DNA of 64,000 nt, taken from NCBI RefSeq assembly GCF_029360585.1, contig NZ_JAQZSJ010000001.1:248001-312000 (forward strand), in the 5' to 3' direction. The stretch comes from Cohnella caldifontis. Lineage in GTDB: Bacteria; Bacillota; Bacilli; Paenibacillales; Paenibacillaceae. Of this stretch, positions 31,638 to 40,919 are shown piece by piece; position 1 is the stretch's first letter; every line of letters starts with the position of its first letter. A program made the translations under genes and the position numbers. The notes below the pieces were generated by a model. That model was not told where the DNA came from. It searched no databases and was given only the letters and a program-made list of their open reading frames with translations.

Positions 31638-32831
31638 TCATTTCGCGAAAAACAATTGACCCGTCGCCCGTTTGAACAGCGTCCACCAGCCGGCCCGGTC
31701 GACCGACATCGGCGCTTCCACCGGGAACTCCTTGAGCACCTGTTCGCCGCGGTATACGACCAGCTTTCCTATCGGTTCGCCCGATTTGACCGGAGCTTTC
31801 ACGGAGGGGTTCAGCACCAGCTCGTGCCGGAGCCCTTTGCCCGCGTCGCCTTTCTTGAGCAGCACGCTGTAGGAGCGCTTGGCCGTCAGCGGCAGCTGGG
31901 CCACTTTTCCTTTCTCGATCTTCAGCGTGCCGATCGGATCGCCTTTCTTATAGATCTGCACGTTCGTGTATTGCGCGAACGCGTAATCGAACAGATGCGA
32001 GACCTCGGCGTTGCGCGTCTTCGTATTCGGCTCGCCCATCACGACCGCGATCAGGCGGAGATTGTCCCGGCGGGCGGTCGCCGACAAGCAGAACTTCGCT
32101 TCGCTCGTGAAGCCGGTCTTGAGCCCGTCGGCCCCGTGGTAGAAACGGACGAGCTTGTTCGTGTTCACGAGCCAGAACGGCTTGTCGCTGTCTTTGCGGA
32201 GATAGTCTTGGTAAAGACCGGTGAATTTCGTGATCTGCTCGTACTTCAACAGCTCCCGCGACATGATCGCGATGTCGTGCGCGGAAGAGACATGCCCGGC
32301 GGCCGGAAGACCGTTGCAATTGACGAAAGTCGTCTCGGTCATGCCCAGCTCCTTGGCCCGGTCGTTCATCATGCGGACGAATTCCGTTTCGCTGCCCGCC
32401 AGCTTCTCCGCGAGCGCGACGGAAGCGTCGTTGCCCGACGCCAGAGCGACGCCTTTGAGCATTTCCTCGACCGTCATTTCTTCCCCCGGCTCGAGGAATA
32501 TTTGAGAGCCGCCCATCGAAGCGGCGTACTCGCTCGTCCGCACCTTGTCCGTCATTTTGAGGCGGCCTTGGTCGATCGCCTCCATGACGAGCAGCATCGT
32601 CATGATTTTCGTGATGCTGGCAGGCGGCAGCGCCGTGTGGCTGTTTTTCTCGAACACGACGGTCCCGCTGTCGGCATCCATCAAAATCGCGGACCGGGCG
32701 TTCGGGGCGAGGTCCGTGGCGGGTTTGGCGGGTACGTTCTCCTTTGCCATGGCGGCCGGCGCAATCGCGAACGAGGCGAATAACGCCATCGAACAAAGGA
32801 ACAGAGACAATCGGTATCGTCGTACGTTCAA
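31638..32831 (-). CDS. dacF: D-alanyl-D-alanine carboxypeptidase DacF (forespore type)
   Basis: A 397-residue low-molecular-weight penicillin-binding protein. There is a signal peptide (about 5-29, ending APAAMAKEN). The SxxK motif is SITK (Ser 72, Lys 75), SxN is SGN (132-134), and KTG is at 238-240. With DacB it lowers cortex cross-linking. The TTG start (32831) follows GGAGGGGG. Upstream lies a sigma-F-like promoter match. As in B. subtilis it is directly upstream of spoIIAA, but pupG no longer precedes it, because an ABC cluster and a helicase are in between. Confidence 0.94.
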   Translation of the reverse strand: MNVRRYRLSLFLCSMALFASFAIAPAAMAKENVPAKPATDLAPNARSAILMDADSGTVVFEKNSHTALPPASITKIMTMLLVMEAIDQGRLKMTDKVRTSEYAASMGGSQIFLEPGEEMTVEEMLKGVALASGNDASVALAEKLAGSETEFVRMMNDRAKELGMTETTFVNCNGLPAAGHVSSAHDIAIMSRELLKYEQITKFTGLYQDYLRKDSDKPFWLVNTNKLVRFYHGADGLKTGFTSEAKFCLSATARRDNLRLIAVVMGEPNTKTRNAEVSHLFDYAFAQYTNVQIYKKGDPIGTLKIEKGKVAQLPLTAKRSYSVLLKKGDAGKGLRHELVLNPSVKAPVKSGEPIGKLVVYRGEQVLKEFPVEAPMSVDRAGWWTLFKRATGQLFFAK

Positions 32832-32885
32832 AACGGACTTCCCCCTCCGGATGGCCTGATGTCGGCTATGGTTTCTTCTTCCATC

Positions 32886-32915
32886 CAGTCTGCCCGGGGG
32901 AGCGGCAAATTATTC
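32886..32915 (-). promoter_or_regulatory. Candidate sigma-F/G promoter of dacF
   Basis: On the minus strand: GAATA (32915-32911), 15 bp, GGGCAGACTG (32895-32886). The forespore consensus is close to G(Y/H)ATA, 15 bp, GGnnAnAMTn. It is 54 bp upstream of the dacF start. Confidence 0.5.
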
Positions 32916-32921
32916 GGCGGG

Positions 32922-33734
32922 TTACAGCGGCAGATCGCGTCTGCGGAACAGCATGACCGCCAATCCGAACGCGATCAAGCCCACGGCGGCGAGAATGGGC
33001 AGGTTGACCGCCAGATTCGCGGAACCTCCGATGATTTCGTCCGGCCGATACAGCGAGAAAAGCGAGAAGTCGCGCAGCCAATCCGTTTTATCGCTGATTT
33101 TGCCGATCAAATCCAAGCTGAAGAACAGGAAAACGATCGTGCCGGAAATGCCCGCCGCCCTCTTCTCGTCGTTGCAAAGCGACGACACCAAGAAGGTGAT
33201 GCCCGCCGCCGCGAAGAACAAGAGGAACGCGGAAGCGTTGAGCTGGAGGAACTTGCCGGTATGGAAAACGTAGTCTCCCCGCAATAACCATCCGTTGCCG
33301 GCAATCCCCGCGAGCGTGGTAACGCCCATGATGAGGAACAACCCGGTGACCAGAACCGCGGCCTGCGTCAACGCGACTTTCGCCCGGGTTGTCGGAGTCG
33401 ACAGCAAATACGCCATGGATCCTTGATCCACCAGCTTCGCCATGAGCTGCGTCGACAGCTGCACGCACACGATCGCGAGAAGGAGAACGAGTATGAGCCC
33501 ATAGTATTCTCCCGAGATAAAGGCTTCGGCGCTGCCATTGAAGTTTGCCAGGCCGAACGCCTTGCCCACGCTCTCCGGCATCGATCGAACCAATTCGTCG
33601 ATCGACTTCGCGTTGCGGGCAATGCCGGGATAAAGCCAGAACATCAGCAGGATATAAAACGCGGACCCGAACGCGAAATTCAGGAAGCCTTTCAGCTTCA
33701 CCTTCAACATCTGCTTGTACAAGGCGGCGTTCAT
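32922..33734 (-). CDS. ABC transporter permease (ABC-2 type)
   Basis: A 270-residue membrane protein with about six TM segments: one at 20-40 (FAFGSAFYILLMFWLYPGIA) and five after residue 75. A long external or cytoplasmic loop follows TM1. The order matches ABC-2 type export permeases that work with a single ATPase. Its ATG overlaps the stop of the upstream ATPase gene by 4 bp, so the two form one unit. The substrate is unknown. TetR-controlled exporters of this shape often move drugs or lipids. Confidence 0.85.
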   Translation of the reverse strand: MNAALYKQMLKVKLKGFLNFAFGSAFYILLMFWLYPGIARNAKSIDELVRSMPESVGKAFGLANFNGSAEAFISGEYYGLILVLLLAIVCVQLSTQLMAKLVDQGSMAYLLSTPTTRAKVALTQAAVLVTGLFLIMGVTTLAGIAGNGWLLRGDYVFHTGKFLQLNASAFLLFFAAAGITFLVSSLCNDEKRAAGISGTIVFLFFSLDLIGKISDKTDWLRDFSLFSLYRPDEIIGGSANLAVNLPILAAVGLIAFGLAVMLFRRRDLPL

Positions 33735-34618
33735 CGCGCACCCTCCTTCCGGTCATAGAAATTCATGAACACGTCCTCCAGGTTCTGCGTGAAAACGTCG
33801 AGGTTGCGCACCTGATACTTGGCGGTTTCTTCCAAAAATTTCCCGTAATCGCCCTGGACGGCCACGCGCACCCGGGCCCCTTCGCGCGAATCGATCGCCA
33901 AGCCGGACTTCGCGAATGCGTCGGCTTCGGCTTCGCTCGCGAAGAGGACCTCGAACAGCTTCCGCTGCATGGATTGCAGTTCGTGAATGTCTTTCACCGC
34001 GACGATGACGCCGTCTTTGATGATCGCCGCGCGGTCGCACGTCCGTTCGATCTCCGGGAAGCTGTGCGACGACATCAGGAACGTCGTGCCTCTCGCCTTT
34101 TCCTCCAGCACGATTTCGATGAAAACTTTCTGCATCAGCGGATCGAGACCGGACGTCGGTTCATCCAAGATGATCAATTCGGGGTCATGCATGAAAGCGG
34201 CCACGATGCCCACTTTTTGTTTCATGCCTTTGGACATTTTGCGGATCGGCGTGTTGACGTCGAATTGGAGGCGGTCGATCAGGCGGGCGCGTTTGGACGG
34301 ATCCCGGAGTCCCTGCATGGCGGCCATGAAATCGAGGAACGCCTTGCCCGTCATCCCTTCGATAAAGGCGATTTCCCCGGGCAAATACCCGACGAAAGCC
34401 TGCACCTTGCCCTGCTCTTTCCACGTATCGAACCCGTTCACCTTCACGGTTCCTTGATCCGGCTTCATGAAGCCCATGATGTGGCGGATCGTTGTCGATT
34501 TCCCCGCGCCGTTCGGTCCGAGGAAACCGAAAACTTCGCCTTTGCCCACCGAGAAAGCGACATCGAAAATGCCCCTTCCGTTCGGAAATTTCTTCGTTAC
34601 ATGCTCGACGGATAACAT
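33731..34618 (-). CDS. ABC transporter ATP-binding protein
   Basis: A 295-residue ATPase. Walker A GPNGAGKST is near residue 37, the Q loop follows, the signature is RKMSKGMKQKVGIVAA and Walker B is LIILDEPTSGLDPLM. The final 80 residues are a C-terminal extension common in ABC-2 exporters. It pairs with the downstream permease. The gene is divergent from a TetR-type regulator. Two identical-spacing inverted repeats in the shared 158-bp control region suggest direct repression by that regulator. Confidence 0.93.
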   Translation of the reverse strand: MLSVEHVTKKFPNGRGIFDVAFSVGKGEVFGFLGPNGAGKSTTIRHIMGFMKPDQGTVKVNGFDTWKEQGKVQAFVGYLPGEIAFIEGMTGKAFLDFMAAMQGLRDPSKRARLIDRLQFDVNTPIRKMSKGMKQKVGIVAAFMHDPELIILDEPTSGLDPLMQKVFIEIVLEEKARGTTFLMSSHSFPEIERTCDRAAIIKDGVIVAVKDIHELQSMQRKLFEVLFASEAEADAFAKSGLAIDSREGARVRVAVQGDYGKFLEETAKYQVRNLDVFTQNLEDVFMNFYDRKEGAR

Positions 34619-34644
34619 GCCGGCACCTCCGGATCTTGAAAAAA

Positions 34645-34670
34645 TGAAATGATATCATTCAAATATTTCA
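34645..34670. promoter_or_regulatory. Candidate TetR operator 1
   Basis: TGAAAT (34645-34650), 14 bp, ATTTCA (34665-34670). A 12-bp palindrome AATGATATCATT (34648-34659) overlaps it. It is 27 bp upstream of the ABC ATPase start. The same TGAAAT-N14-ATTTCA arrangement recurs at 34714. Confidence 0.6.
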
Positions 34671-34713
34671 TATGTTATACTATTCCGGAAAGCGAGCATC
34701 GTCAATGATTTTG

Positions 34714-34739
34714 TGAAATATTTTTATTTAATAATTTCA
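34714..34739. promoter_or_regulatory. Candidate TetR operator 2
   Basis: TGAAAT (34714-34719), 14 bp, ATTTCA (34734-34739). It has the same sequence and spacing as operator 1, 69 bp away, and lies just upstream of the TetR start. The AT-rich region around it probably also holds the promoters of both directions. Confidence 0.6.
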
Positions 34740-34776
34740 TAAATTACAAAATAAAAATGGAGATTGGGTGAATTTC

Positions 34777-35370
34777 ATGAACGGATTCGAGAAACGGTCG
34801 CGGCAAATCAAAGAAAAGATCGTCAAAACCACAATCGACCTGCTCGGCACCACGGATCCGAACCGCATCCGAATCGCCGACATCGCCAATGCGGCGAAAG
34901 TTTCGCAGGTGACGATCTACAATCATTTCGAAAGCAAGGAGAACCTGCTCCGCGAAGCGATCAAGCAGTTCCTCGAAGTCATGATCGCCGATTTCGAAAC
35001 TTACCTGAATGAAAGCCACTCGCTGAAGGAGAAAATCGAGTACATCCTGTTTCGGGAGAAACAATATTTCAAGCTCATCCCTCCCCGGGTTCTTCAAGAG
35101 CTGATGCTGAGCGACCCCGAAATGGCCGGTTACGTGGAGCGGATCTATCTGGAGAAGTCGCTGCCGATGACGGTTCGCATCCTGGAGGAAGGGAAGCAAA
35201 ACGGGGAGATTTCCGAGCGCGTTTCGATCGAAAACGTGCTGGCGCTCATGCAGCTGTACATGAACCAGTATGAAACGATGCTGCGGATGGCCGGCGAAAG
35301 CGGCGACGTCGAACGGTTCGTCGAGGAAATGGTGCATTTGTTCTTCTACGGCATCTGCGGAAAAGAATGA
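34777..35370 (+). CDS. TetR/AcrR-family transcriptional regulator
   Basis: A 197-residue repressor. The N-terminal helix-turn-helix has IRIADIANAAKVSQVTIYNHF (split: IRIADIANAAKVSQ and VTIYNHF) at about residues 30-55. The rest is the helical ligand and dimer domain (YLEKSLPMTVRILEEG and others). It most likely controls the divergent ABC exporter and itself through the twin TGAAAT-N14-ATTTCA sites. ATG at 34777 or GTG at 34768 could start it. Both have acceptable upstream G-rich sites. Confidence 0.9.
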   Translation: MNGFEKRSRQIKEKIVKTTIDLLGTTDPNRIRIADIANAAKVSQVTIYNHFESKENLLREAIKQFLEVMIADFETYLNESHSLKEKIEYILFREKQYFKLIPPRVLQELMLSDPEMAGYVERIYLEKSLPMTVRILEEGKQNGEISERVSIENVLALMQLYMNQYETMLRMAGESGDVERFVEEMVHLFFYGICGKE

Positions 35371-35378
35371 GACGCGCG

Positions 35379-35420
35379 AAAAAACCCCAAGCCGGCGGAA
35401 AACGCCGCTTGGGGTTTCTT
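35379..35420. terminator. Bidirectional terminator (TetR gene / SNF2 helicase gene)
   Basis: AAACCCCAAGC (35382-35392) pairs with GCTTGGGGTTT (35407-35417), with an inner CGGCG/CGCCG extension, plus A and T runs at the two ends. Confidence 0.9.
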
Positions 35421-35448
35421 ACGTAACATTATGCGATTCGCCGTTTGC

Positions 35449-38400
35449 TCAAATCATCAACAACTCGCGGATATCCTCCTCGCCCAGCGAAGCCAGCGCT
35501 TCCTCGCCCGGCTGCACGACGGCGTCGATCAGATCCCGCTTGCGCTGCTGGAGCTCGTGCATTTTCTCCTCGATCGTTCCTTGCGTGACGAGACGGATGA
35601 CCTGCACGACGTTCTTCTGCCCGATCCGGTGGGCGCGGTCGGCCGCCTGCTGTTCCACGGCGGGGTTCCACCAGAGGTCGTACAGCAGCACGGTGTCGGC
35701 GCCGGTCAAGTTGAGCCCCGTTCCGCCCGCCTTCAGCGAGATCAAGAATACTTCCCCTTCGCCTTCGTTGAACCGGCCGCACAGCTCCACGCGCTCGCGG
35801 CCCGGCGTCTGGCCGTCCAGGTAGAAATACGCGACGCCCAGCTTCTCCAATTCGCCGCGGATCAAGCCGAGCATCTCGGTGAACTGGGAGAAAATCAGCA
35901 TGCGTTTGCCCGCGCCGCGGCACTCTTCGATGACCTCGAGCAACTGCTCCAGCTTGCTGGAGCCTCCTTCGTATCCCTCGACGAACAGGTTCGGATGGCA
36001 GCAAAGCTGCCGCAGCCGGGTCATGCCGGCCAAAATATGCATTCGGCTCTTCTGGAAGCCTTCCTCCCGGATCCGCTTCCGCGCGTCTTCTTGCAGCCGG
36101 GTCAGATAAGCCAAATAAAGCTTCTTCTGTTCCGGCAGCAGTTCGGACGTCTGCACCGTTTCGATTTTCTCCGGCAGTTCCTTGAGCACGTCACCCTTGA
36201 GCCGGCGGAGCAGGAAAGGCCGGATTTTGCGCGCCACCTGCTCCTGCGACAGCTCCGAGAAATGCCGGCGGCTGACGAACAGCTCGGGGAACACCGCGTC
36301 GAAGATCGACCACAATTCCTCGAGCCGATTCTCGACGGGCGTTCCGGTCAGCGCGAACCGGTGCTTGGCGCGGATATCCTTGACGGACTGGGCCGTCTGG
36401 GTCGCGTGGTTTTTGATCGCCTGGGCTTCATCCAGAATGAGCGCGTGGAACATGAGCTCGGCGAAAGCGTCGGCGTCCCTTCGCAGCAGCGGATACGAGG
36501 TGATCAGCACGTCGATGCCCGCCAAATTTTCCAGGATGCCGCCTCTCGCTTCTTTATCGCCTTCCACGACGACGGCGCGGACCTCCGGCGCGAATTTCCG
36601 CAGCTCATTCCGCCAGTTATACGTCAGCGAAGCCGGGCAGACGATCAACGCCGGCCGGCCGGTTTCCCGCAGCTCGGGCAGCTCCGACAGCAGAAACGCA
36701 ATGCTTTGGAGCGTCTTGCCGAGGCCCATGTCGTCCGCGAGGATGCCGCCGAACCTGTAGTGGGACAACGTCTTCATCCATTGGTATCCGAATTTCTGGT
36801 AATCCCGCAAAATCGGGGCCACCGACTCCGGAACCGGGAAATCGAGGCTGTCCGGATTCCGCATGTTCTCGATCAACTCGCGGAACCGCTGCCCCAGCTT
36901 GACATGCGCGGTCTTGTCGTCCGGATCGAGGAAACGGAGGCCCCGGGCGACCGGCAGCTGCAGCCTCGTCGACCCCAGATCGCCCCTTCGGAGATCCATT
37001 TCCTCCAGCAGCCGCCCGATCGAGGCGTAACCTTCGTCCTCGAGCGACACGTATGCCCCGTCCGGCATCCGGTAGTACTTTTTCTTTTCGACCAGATGCC
37101 GAAGCAAATGCCGGATCTCGTCCTCGTCGATGCCCTCCATGTCGAAACGGACTTCCAGCCAATCCGTGCCCGCGTCCAGGTCGATCGTGATTTTCGGAGG
37201 GCGCGGCGGCGCTTCGAGCATCCGCTCGACCTCGGGCGTGGCGTACACTTCCGTCCATCGGTTCAGCTGGGGGAGCGTCCGGAACAGGAAGTGGTAAATT
37301 TCGTCTTCCTCGTCCAAATGAAGCCTGCGGCCGTCGTAGCGGAACGGGATTTGCTCGATCAAGCCCATGACGCGGCTTTCCTTCTCCCCGTCGCGCAGGA
37401 GAATGCGGTCGGACCTTGCGCTCCGGCCTTCCCGGTCCGCCAGCGGGTCCAGCGTGACGTCGCCGTAGACGAATTCCAGCCGGGCCAGCAGCCGGTCTCC
37501 TTCGCCGCGGTCCAGGTACAGTCTCGCCGACAGCGGAGCGGTTACGATGCGGTTTTGCACGTCCTCTTCGAAGATCACCGGACCGACGCGCCTAAGCCCG
37601 GGAACGACGCGGGCCAGGAACAATTCCAGATGGGCGGGGGAAATCAGCACTTGATAGCCCGAATTGCGGGAAAACATGTTTTTCAGTTCGCCGATCTGCT
37701 TGACCGCCTCGGCGTCCATGCGGTAAATCCGGTTCCCTTCCAAGAGCAAGTCGTAAGATTCGAGAACCGTCAGAAACTGCAGTCCCTCCACCGCGACCCG
37801 GTATACGTTGGGAGAGGGTTGGCCGAATCGGAACGTGAGCGGAACGTTCCCCGGCGCTTCCTTCATCTCTTCGTACGTCTGCCCGCCGTGGACGAACCGG
37901 ACGTTCGCGCGCAGCAGCAGGGGAAGCAGCTTCTCCCAAGCGAACGGCGGAATGAACAGCGCCCGCTCGTTATTGGAATAGCCGGAAAAAGCGTACATCA
38001 GGTGGGACTCCCGATACGCCGCCTCGTTGCGGGCGATCTCCCCGAGGATGGAGAGGATTTCCCGGTCCGTCTCGGTAAACGCGTGCGCGTCCGGGTCCAG
38101 CGTGAACAGCTTCGCGATTTCGAACGGGGTCCGGCTTTCCACGTGGGCGAGCAGCGGCTTGATTTTCTGGATCGTGTACAGCCGCTTGACGCCCAGCTTA
38201 AGCTCGATCGTCAGCGTCGGTTTGCGTCCGGAACCCGCGGCCGTGCAAGTATATTCCACGCGAACAAGCTCCGAATCGCCCAGCCGGTACGTTTCCCCGG
38301 ACTCGGCGGCCGGCGCCCGGTCGAAAATGGCGATCATGCTGCGGGCGAGAAACAAATGTTCGTTCGTGATGACCGGAGCGGCTTCCGCCGCCATCGCGGA

Positions 38401-38688
38401 TCCTTGCAGCTCGTGAATGCGAAGGAGAACGGCCGCTACGTGTTTGCAGAATCCGCCGTAGGAATCGCCGTACGGGCAGTCGCAATGGGCCGACGGCTTG
38501 CCGCCGTCCTCCAGCTCCAAATGGACGCGGTAACGCTCCGTCCCCACCACGACGGCGTCGAACAAGCGGCCGTCGGGATCGCGTTCCAGGCGCTGCACCC
38601 TTTTTTGCTTGAAGTAGGTTTGGCCTTTGGCATAGATGTCGTCTCCGCACCATTCGCGGATATCGGCCAGCGTTATCGGTTGCGTCAT
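35449..38688 (-). CDS. SNF2-family DEAD/DEAH-box helicase with SWIM zinc finger
   Basis: A 1079-residue ATPase. The N-terminus has a SWIM-type zinc finger, C69-x-C71 and C81-x-H83 (HCDCPYGDSYGGFCKHVAAV). The middle is a bacterial SNF2-associated region. The C-terminal 480 residues hold the motor: LADDMGLGKTLQSIA (Walker A), ILDEAQAIKNH (Walker B), TGTPVEN, then the second lobe with LIFSQFTEMLG and DLWWNPAVEQQAADRAHRIG. Such proteins remodel DNA-protein complexes or RNA polymerase, and the exact role is unknown. The start at 38688 was chosen because an extended -10 promoter covers the longer upstream start. Confidence 0.93.
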   Translation of the reverse strand: MTQPITLADIREWCGDDIYAKGQTYFKQKRVQRLERDPDGRLFDAVVVGTERYRVHLELEDGGKPSAHCDCPYGDSYGGFCKHVAAVLLRIHELQGSAMAAEAAPVITNEHLFLARSMIAIFDRAPAAESGETYRLGDSELVRVEYTCTAAGSGRKPTLTIELKLGVKRLYTIQKIKPLLAHVESRTPFEIAKLFTLDPDAHAFTETDREILSILGEIARNEAAYRESHLMYAFSGYSNNERALFIPPFAWEKLLPLLLRANVRFVHGGQTYEEMKEAPGNVPLTFRFGQPSPNVYRVAVEGLQFLTVLESYDLLLEGNRIYRMDAEAVKQIGELKNMFSRNSGYQVLISPAHLELFLARVVPGLRRVGPVIFEEDVQNRIVTAPLSARLYLDRGEGDRLLARLEFVYGDVTLDPLADREGRSARSDRILLRDGEKESRVMGLIEQIPFRYDGRRLHLDEEDEIYHFLFRTLPQLNRWTEVYATPEVERMLEAPPRPPKITIDLDAGTDWLEVRFDMEGIDEDEIRHLLRHLVEKKKYYRMPDGAYVSLEDEGYASIGRLLEEMDLRRGDLGSTRLQLPVARGLRFLDPDDKTAHVKLGQRFRELIENMRNPDSLDFPVPESVAPILRDYQKFGYQWMKTLSHYRFGGILADDMGLGKTLQSIAFLLSELPELRETGRPALIVCPASLTYNWRNELRKFAPEVRAVVVEGDKEARGGILENLAGIDVLITSYPLLRRDADAFAELMFHALILDEAQAIKNHATQTAQSVKDIRAKHRFALTGTPVENRLEELWSIFDAVFPELFVSRRHFSELSQEQVARKIRPFLLRRLKGDVLKELPEKIETVQTSELLPEQKKLYLAYLTRLQEDARKRIREEGFQKSRMHILAGMTRLRQLCCHPNLFVEGYEGGSSKLEQLLEVIEECRGAGKRMLIFSQFTEMLGLIRGELEKLGVAYFYLDGQTPGRERVELCGRFNEGEGEVFLISLKAGGTGLNLTGADTVLLYDLWWNPAVEQQAADRAHRIGQKNVVQVIRLVTQGTIEEKMHELQQRKRDLIDAVVQPGEEALASLGEEDIRELLMI

Positions 38689-38740
38689 GCTCCGTCCCTT
38701 CCCGTCTCCGGTCCAATTTGGGAGTAAACCGTATCTACTC

Positions 38741-38749
38741 ATTATATCA
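38741..38749 (-). promoter_or_regulatory. Extended -10 promoter of the SNF2 gene
   Basis: On the minus strand TGATATAAT (38749-38741) is a perfect TGnTATAAT extended -10. No good -35 is visible 17 bp upstream, which is normal for this class. The SNF2 ATG is 53 bp downstream. Confidence 0.6.
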
Positions 38750-38776
38750 CAGGAAGGCAAATTTACCGGTTCGGAC

Positions 38777-38814
38777 ATGAAAACAGCGCCCGGGAAGCGA
38801 GGCTTCCGGGCGCC
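38777..38814 (-). terminator. Terminator after pupG
   Basis: On the minus strand GCGCCCGGAAGC (38814 downwards) pairs with GCTTCCCGGGCGC, with one bulge and a three-base loop, then TGTTTTC. Confidence 0.8.
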
Positions 38815-38847
38815 GCGACTGTCCGGCTGACCGCCGGCAGGAGCCGA

Positions 38848-39675
38848 TTACATTTGCGGCAATACCGCCGTCACCAGCGAGATGAACTTGTCCTTGACCT
38901 TCTCCGACGTCTCCATGACTTCCTCGTGGGACAGCGGCTGATCGAGAATGCCGGCGGCCATGTTGCTGATGCAGGAGATGCCCAGCACCTCCAAGCCGGC
39001 ATGGCGCGCCACGATGACTTCGGACACCGTCGACATGCCGACCGCGTCTCCTCCGATCGTCCGCAGCATGCGGATTTCGGCCGGCGTTTCGTAATTGGGC
39101 CCCAGCAGACCGACGTAGACGCCTTCCTTGACTTCGAAGCCGAGGCCGGACGCCGTCTTCTTCGCGACTTCCCGCAGCCTGCGGCTGTAAGCCTCCGACA
39201 TGTCGGGAAACCGCACGCCGAGCGCGTTGTCGTTCGGGCCGACGAGCGGATTGCGGCCGGTTAAGTTGATATGGTCGGTAATGACCATCAGGTCGCCGGG
39301 CTCGAACCCGAGGTTGACGCCGCCCGCCGCGTTCGTGACGAGCAGCTTCGACACGCCCAGCGCCTTCATGACGCGCACGGGGAGCGTCGTCCGCTCCGCC
39401 TCGTATCCCTCGTACAGATGGAACCGCCCGCGCATCAGCGCCACGTTTCTCCCTTGCATGCGGCCGATCACGAGCTCGCCGGCATGACCTTCCACCGTGG
39501 AAATCGGGAAGTGCGGGATTTCATGGTACGGGATCGTGACCGAATCCTCCAGGTCGTCTCCGAGCACGCCGAGGCCGGAGCCCAGGATGAGCAGGATTTC
39601 CGGTTTCGCCTTGATCCGGGATGCGATGTATTCGGCCGCCTCGTCGATGACGGCTTTCGTTGCGTGTTTGGACAT
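38848..39675 (-). CDS. pupG: Purine-nucleoside phosphorylase (trimeric, guanosine/inosine type)
   Basis: A 275-residue enzyme that splits guanosine or inosine with phosphate to base and (deoxy)ribose 1-phosphate. Motifs: LILGSGLGVLGD (phosphate loop), RGRFHLYEGY, VTNAAGGVNLGFEPGDLM, GPNYETPAEIRML and DAVGMSTVSEVIVARH. The C-terminus is as expected. It works with DeoB, encoded directly upstream, to bring nucleoside sugar into central metabolism. In B. subtilis the order drm-pupG-dacF is the same. Confidence 0.95.
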   Translation of the reverse strand: MSKHATKAVIDEAAEYIASRIKAKPEILLILGSGLGVLGDDLEDSVTIPYHEIPHFPISTVEGHAGELVIGRMQGRNVALMRGRFHLYEGYEAERTTLPVRVMKALGVSKLLVTNAAGGVNLGFEPGDLMVITDHINLTGRNPLVGPNDNALGVRFPDMSEAYSRRLREVAKKTASGLGFEVKEGVYVGLLGPNYETPAEIRMLRTIGGDAVGMSTVSEVIVARHAGLEVLGISCISNMAAGILDQPLSHEEVMETSEKVKDKFISLVTAVLPQM

Positions 39676-39699
39676 GTTCGGGTTGTCTCCTCTCTCCGT

Positions 39700-40875
39700 T
39701 TAAACCAATCGTTCCAAAAAGCTATGTCCGTGCGTGTTCAAACCGACGCCGAAATTGTCCGCGATCGTCGCGGCCAAATCGGCGTACGTCGGCATCGTGC
39801 CGAGTCCGGACGGGTTGGCGAACGCGGGGCTGTATGCCAGCAGCGGCACGTATTCCCGCGTATGGTCGGTGCCGGAATGGGTCGGGTCGTTGCCATGGTC
39901 CGCGGTGATGACGAGCAAATCGCTCGCGGCCAGGGTCGCGATCAAATCCGGAACCGCCCGGTCGAATTCCTCAAGCGCCCGAGCGTAGCCGACGGGATCG
40001 CGGCGATGGCCGTACAGCGAATCGAAATCGACCAAGTTCACGAAGAGCAGCCCCCGGAACGATCCGCGCAGCTCCTGCAGCGTCGTTTCGATGCCGTGGG
40101 CGTTGCTCTTCGTCGGCGTTGCGCGCGTGATGCCTTCCCCGTCGAAAATATCGTTGATCTTGCCGACGGCGACGACGTCGTACCCGCCGCCCTTCAGCGC
40201 ATTCAGAGCCGTCGGGGCCGGCGGCTTCAGCGCGTAGTCGTGGCGGTTCGGCGTCCGCTTGAACGCGCCGGGCTGCCCGACGTACGGACGGGCGATGACG
40301 CGGCCGACGGAGAACTCGTCCCGCATCGTCAACCGCCGCGCGATTTTGCACGCCGCATACAGCTCTTCGAGCGGGATGATCTCCTCGTGCGCGGCCAGCT
40401 GAAATACGCTGTCAGCCGAAGTGTAGACGATCCAGGCGCCGGTTTTCATCTGTTCTTCGCCCAGTTCGTCTAAAATTTCCGTGCCGGACGCGGGCTTGTT
40501 CCCGATCACCTTGCGCCCCGTCTCTTGCTCGAAAGCCTCGATCAACTCGGCGGGAAAACCGTCCGGGAACGTGCGGAACGGCGTTTCGATCCGCAGCCCC
40601 ATCAATTCCCAATGCCCGGTCATCGTGTCTTTGCCCGCCGATACTTCCCCCATCTTGCCGAAATACGCGGACGGCTTCGGTTCCTCCGGCCAATCCCCGA
40701 TCGGCGCGATGTTGGCGAGTCCGAGCCGCCGCAAATTCGGCAGCGACAGATCCGGGACCGAGCGGGCGATATGCCCGAGGGTGTGCGCGCCTTTGTCCCC
40801 GTAGGCGGGCGCGTCCGGCAGCTCGCCGATGCCGACGCTGTCGAGCACGATGACGCCGATTCTCGTGAACTTCAA
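39700..40875 (-). CDS. deoB: Phosphopentomutase
   Basis: A 391-residue alkaline-phosphatase-fold enzyme that interconverts (deoxy)ribose 1- and 5-phosphates. Metal motif 1 is [15 protein letters not shown], the nucleophile region is [13 protein letters not shown] (Thr), and later metal ligands are in [32 protein letters not shown] and [16 protein letters not shown] (here [14 protein letters not shown]). TTG start with AGGGGAGAG upstream. It is 24 bp ahead of pupG and downstream of xerD. Confidence 0.97.
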   Translation of the reverse strand: MKFTRIGVIVLDSVGIGELPDAPAYGDKGAHTLGHIARSVPDLSLPNLRRLGLANIAPIGDWPEEPKPSAYFGKMGEVSAGKDTMTGHWELMGLRIETPFRTFPDGFPAELIEAFEQETGRKVIGNKPASGTEILDELGEEQMKTGAWIVYTSADSVFQLAAHEEIIPLEELYAACKIARRLTMRDEFSVGRVIARPYVGQPGAFKRTPNRHDYALKPPAPTALNALKGGGYDVVAVGKINDIFDGEGITRATPTKSNAHGIETTLQELRGSFRGLLFVNLVDFDSLYGHRRDPVGYARALEEFDRAVPDLIATLAASDLLVITADHGNDPTHSGTDHTREYVPLLAYSPAFANPSGLGTMPTYADLAATIADNFGVGLNTHGHSFLERLV

Positions 40876-40919
40876 TTCGCTCTCCCCTTCATGCGCTTAA
40901 GCCCGGCGTCCCGCTCGCT

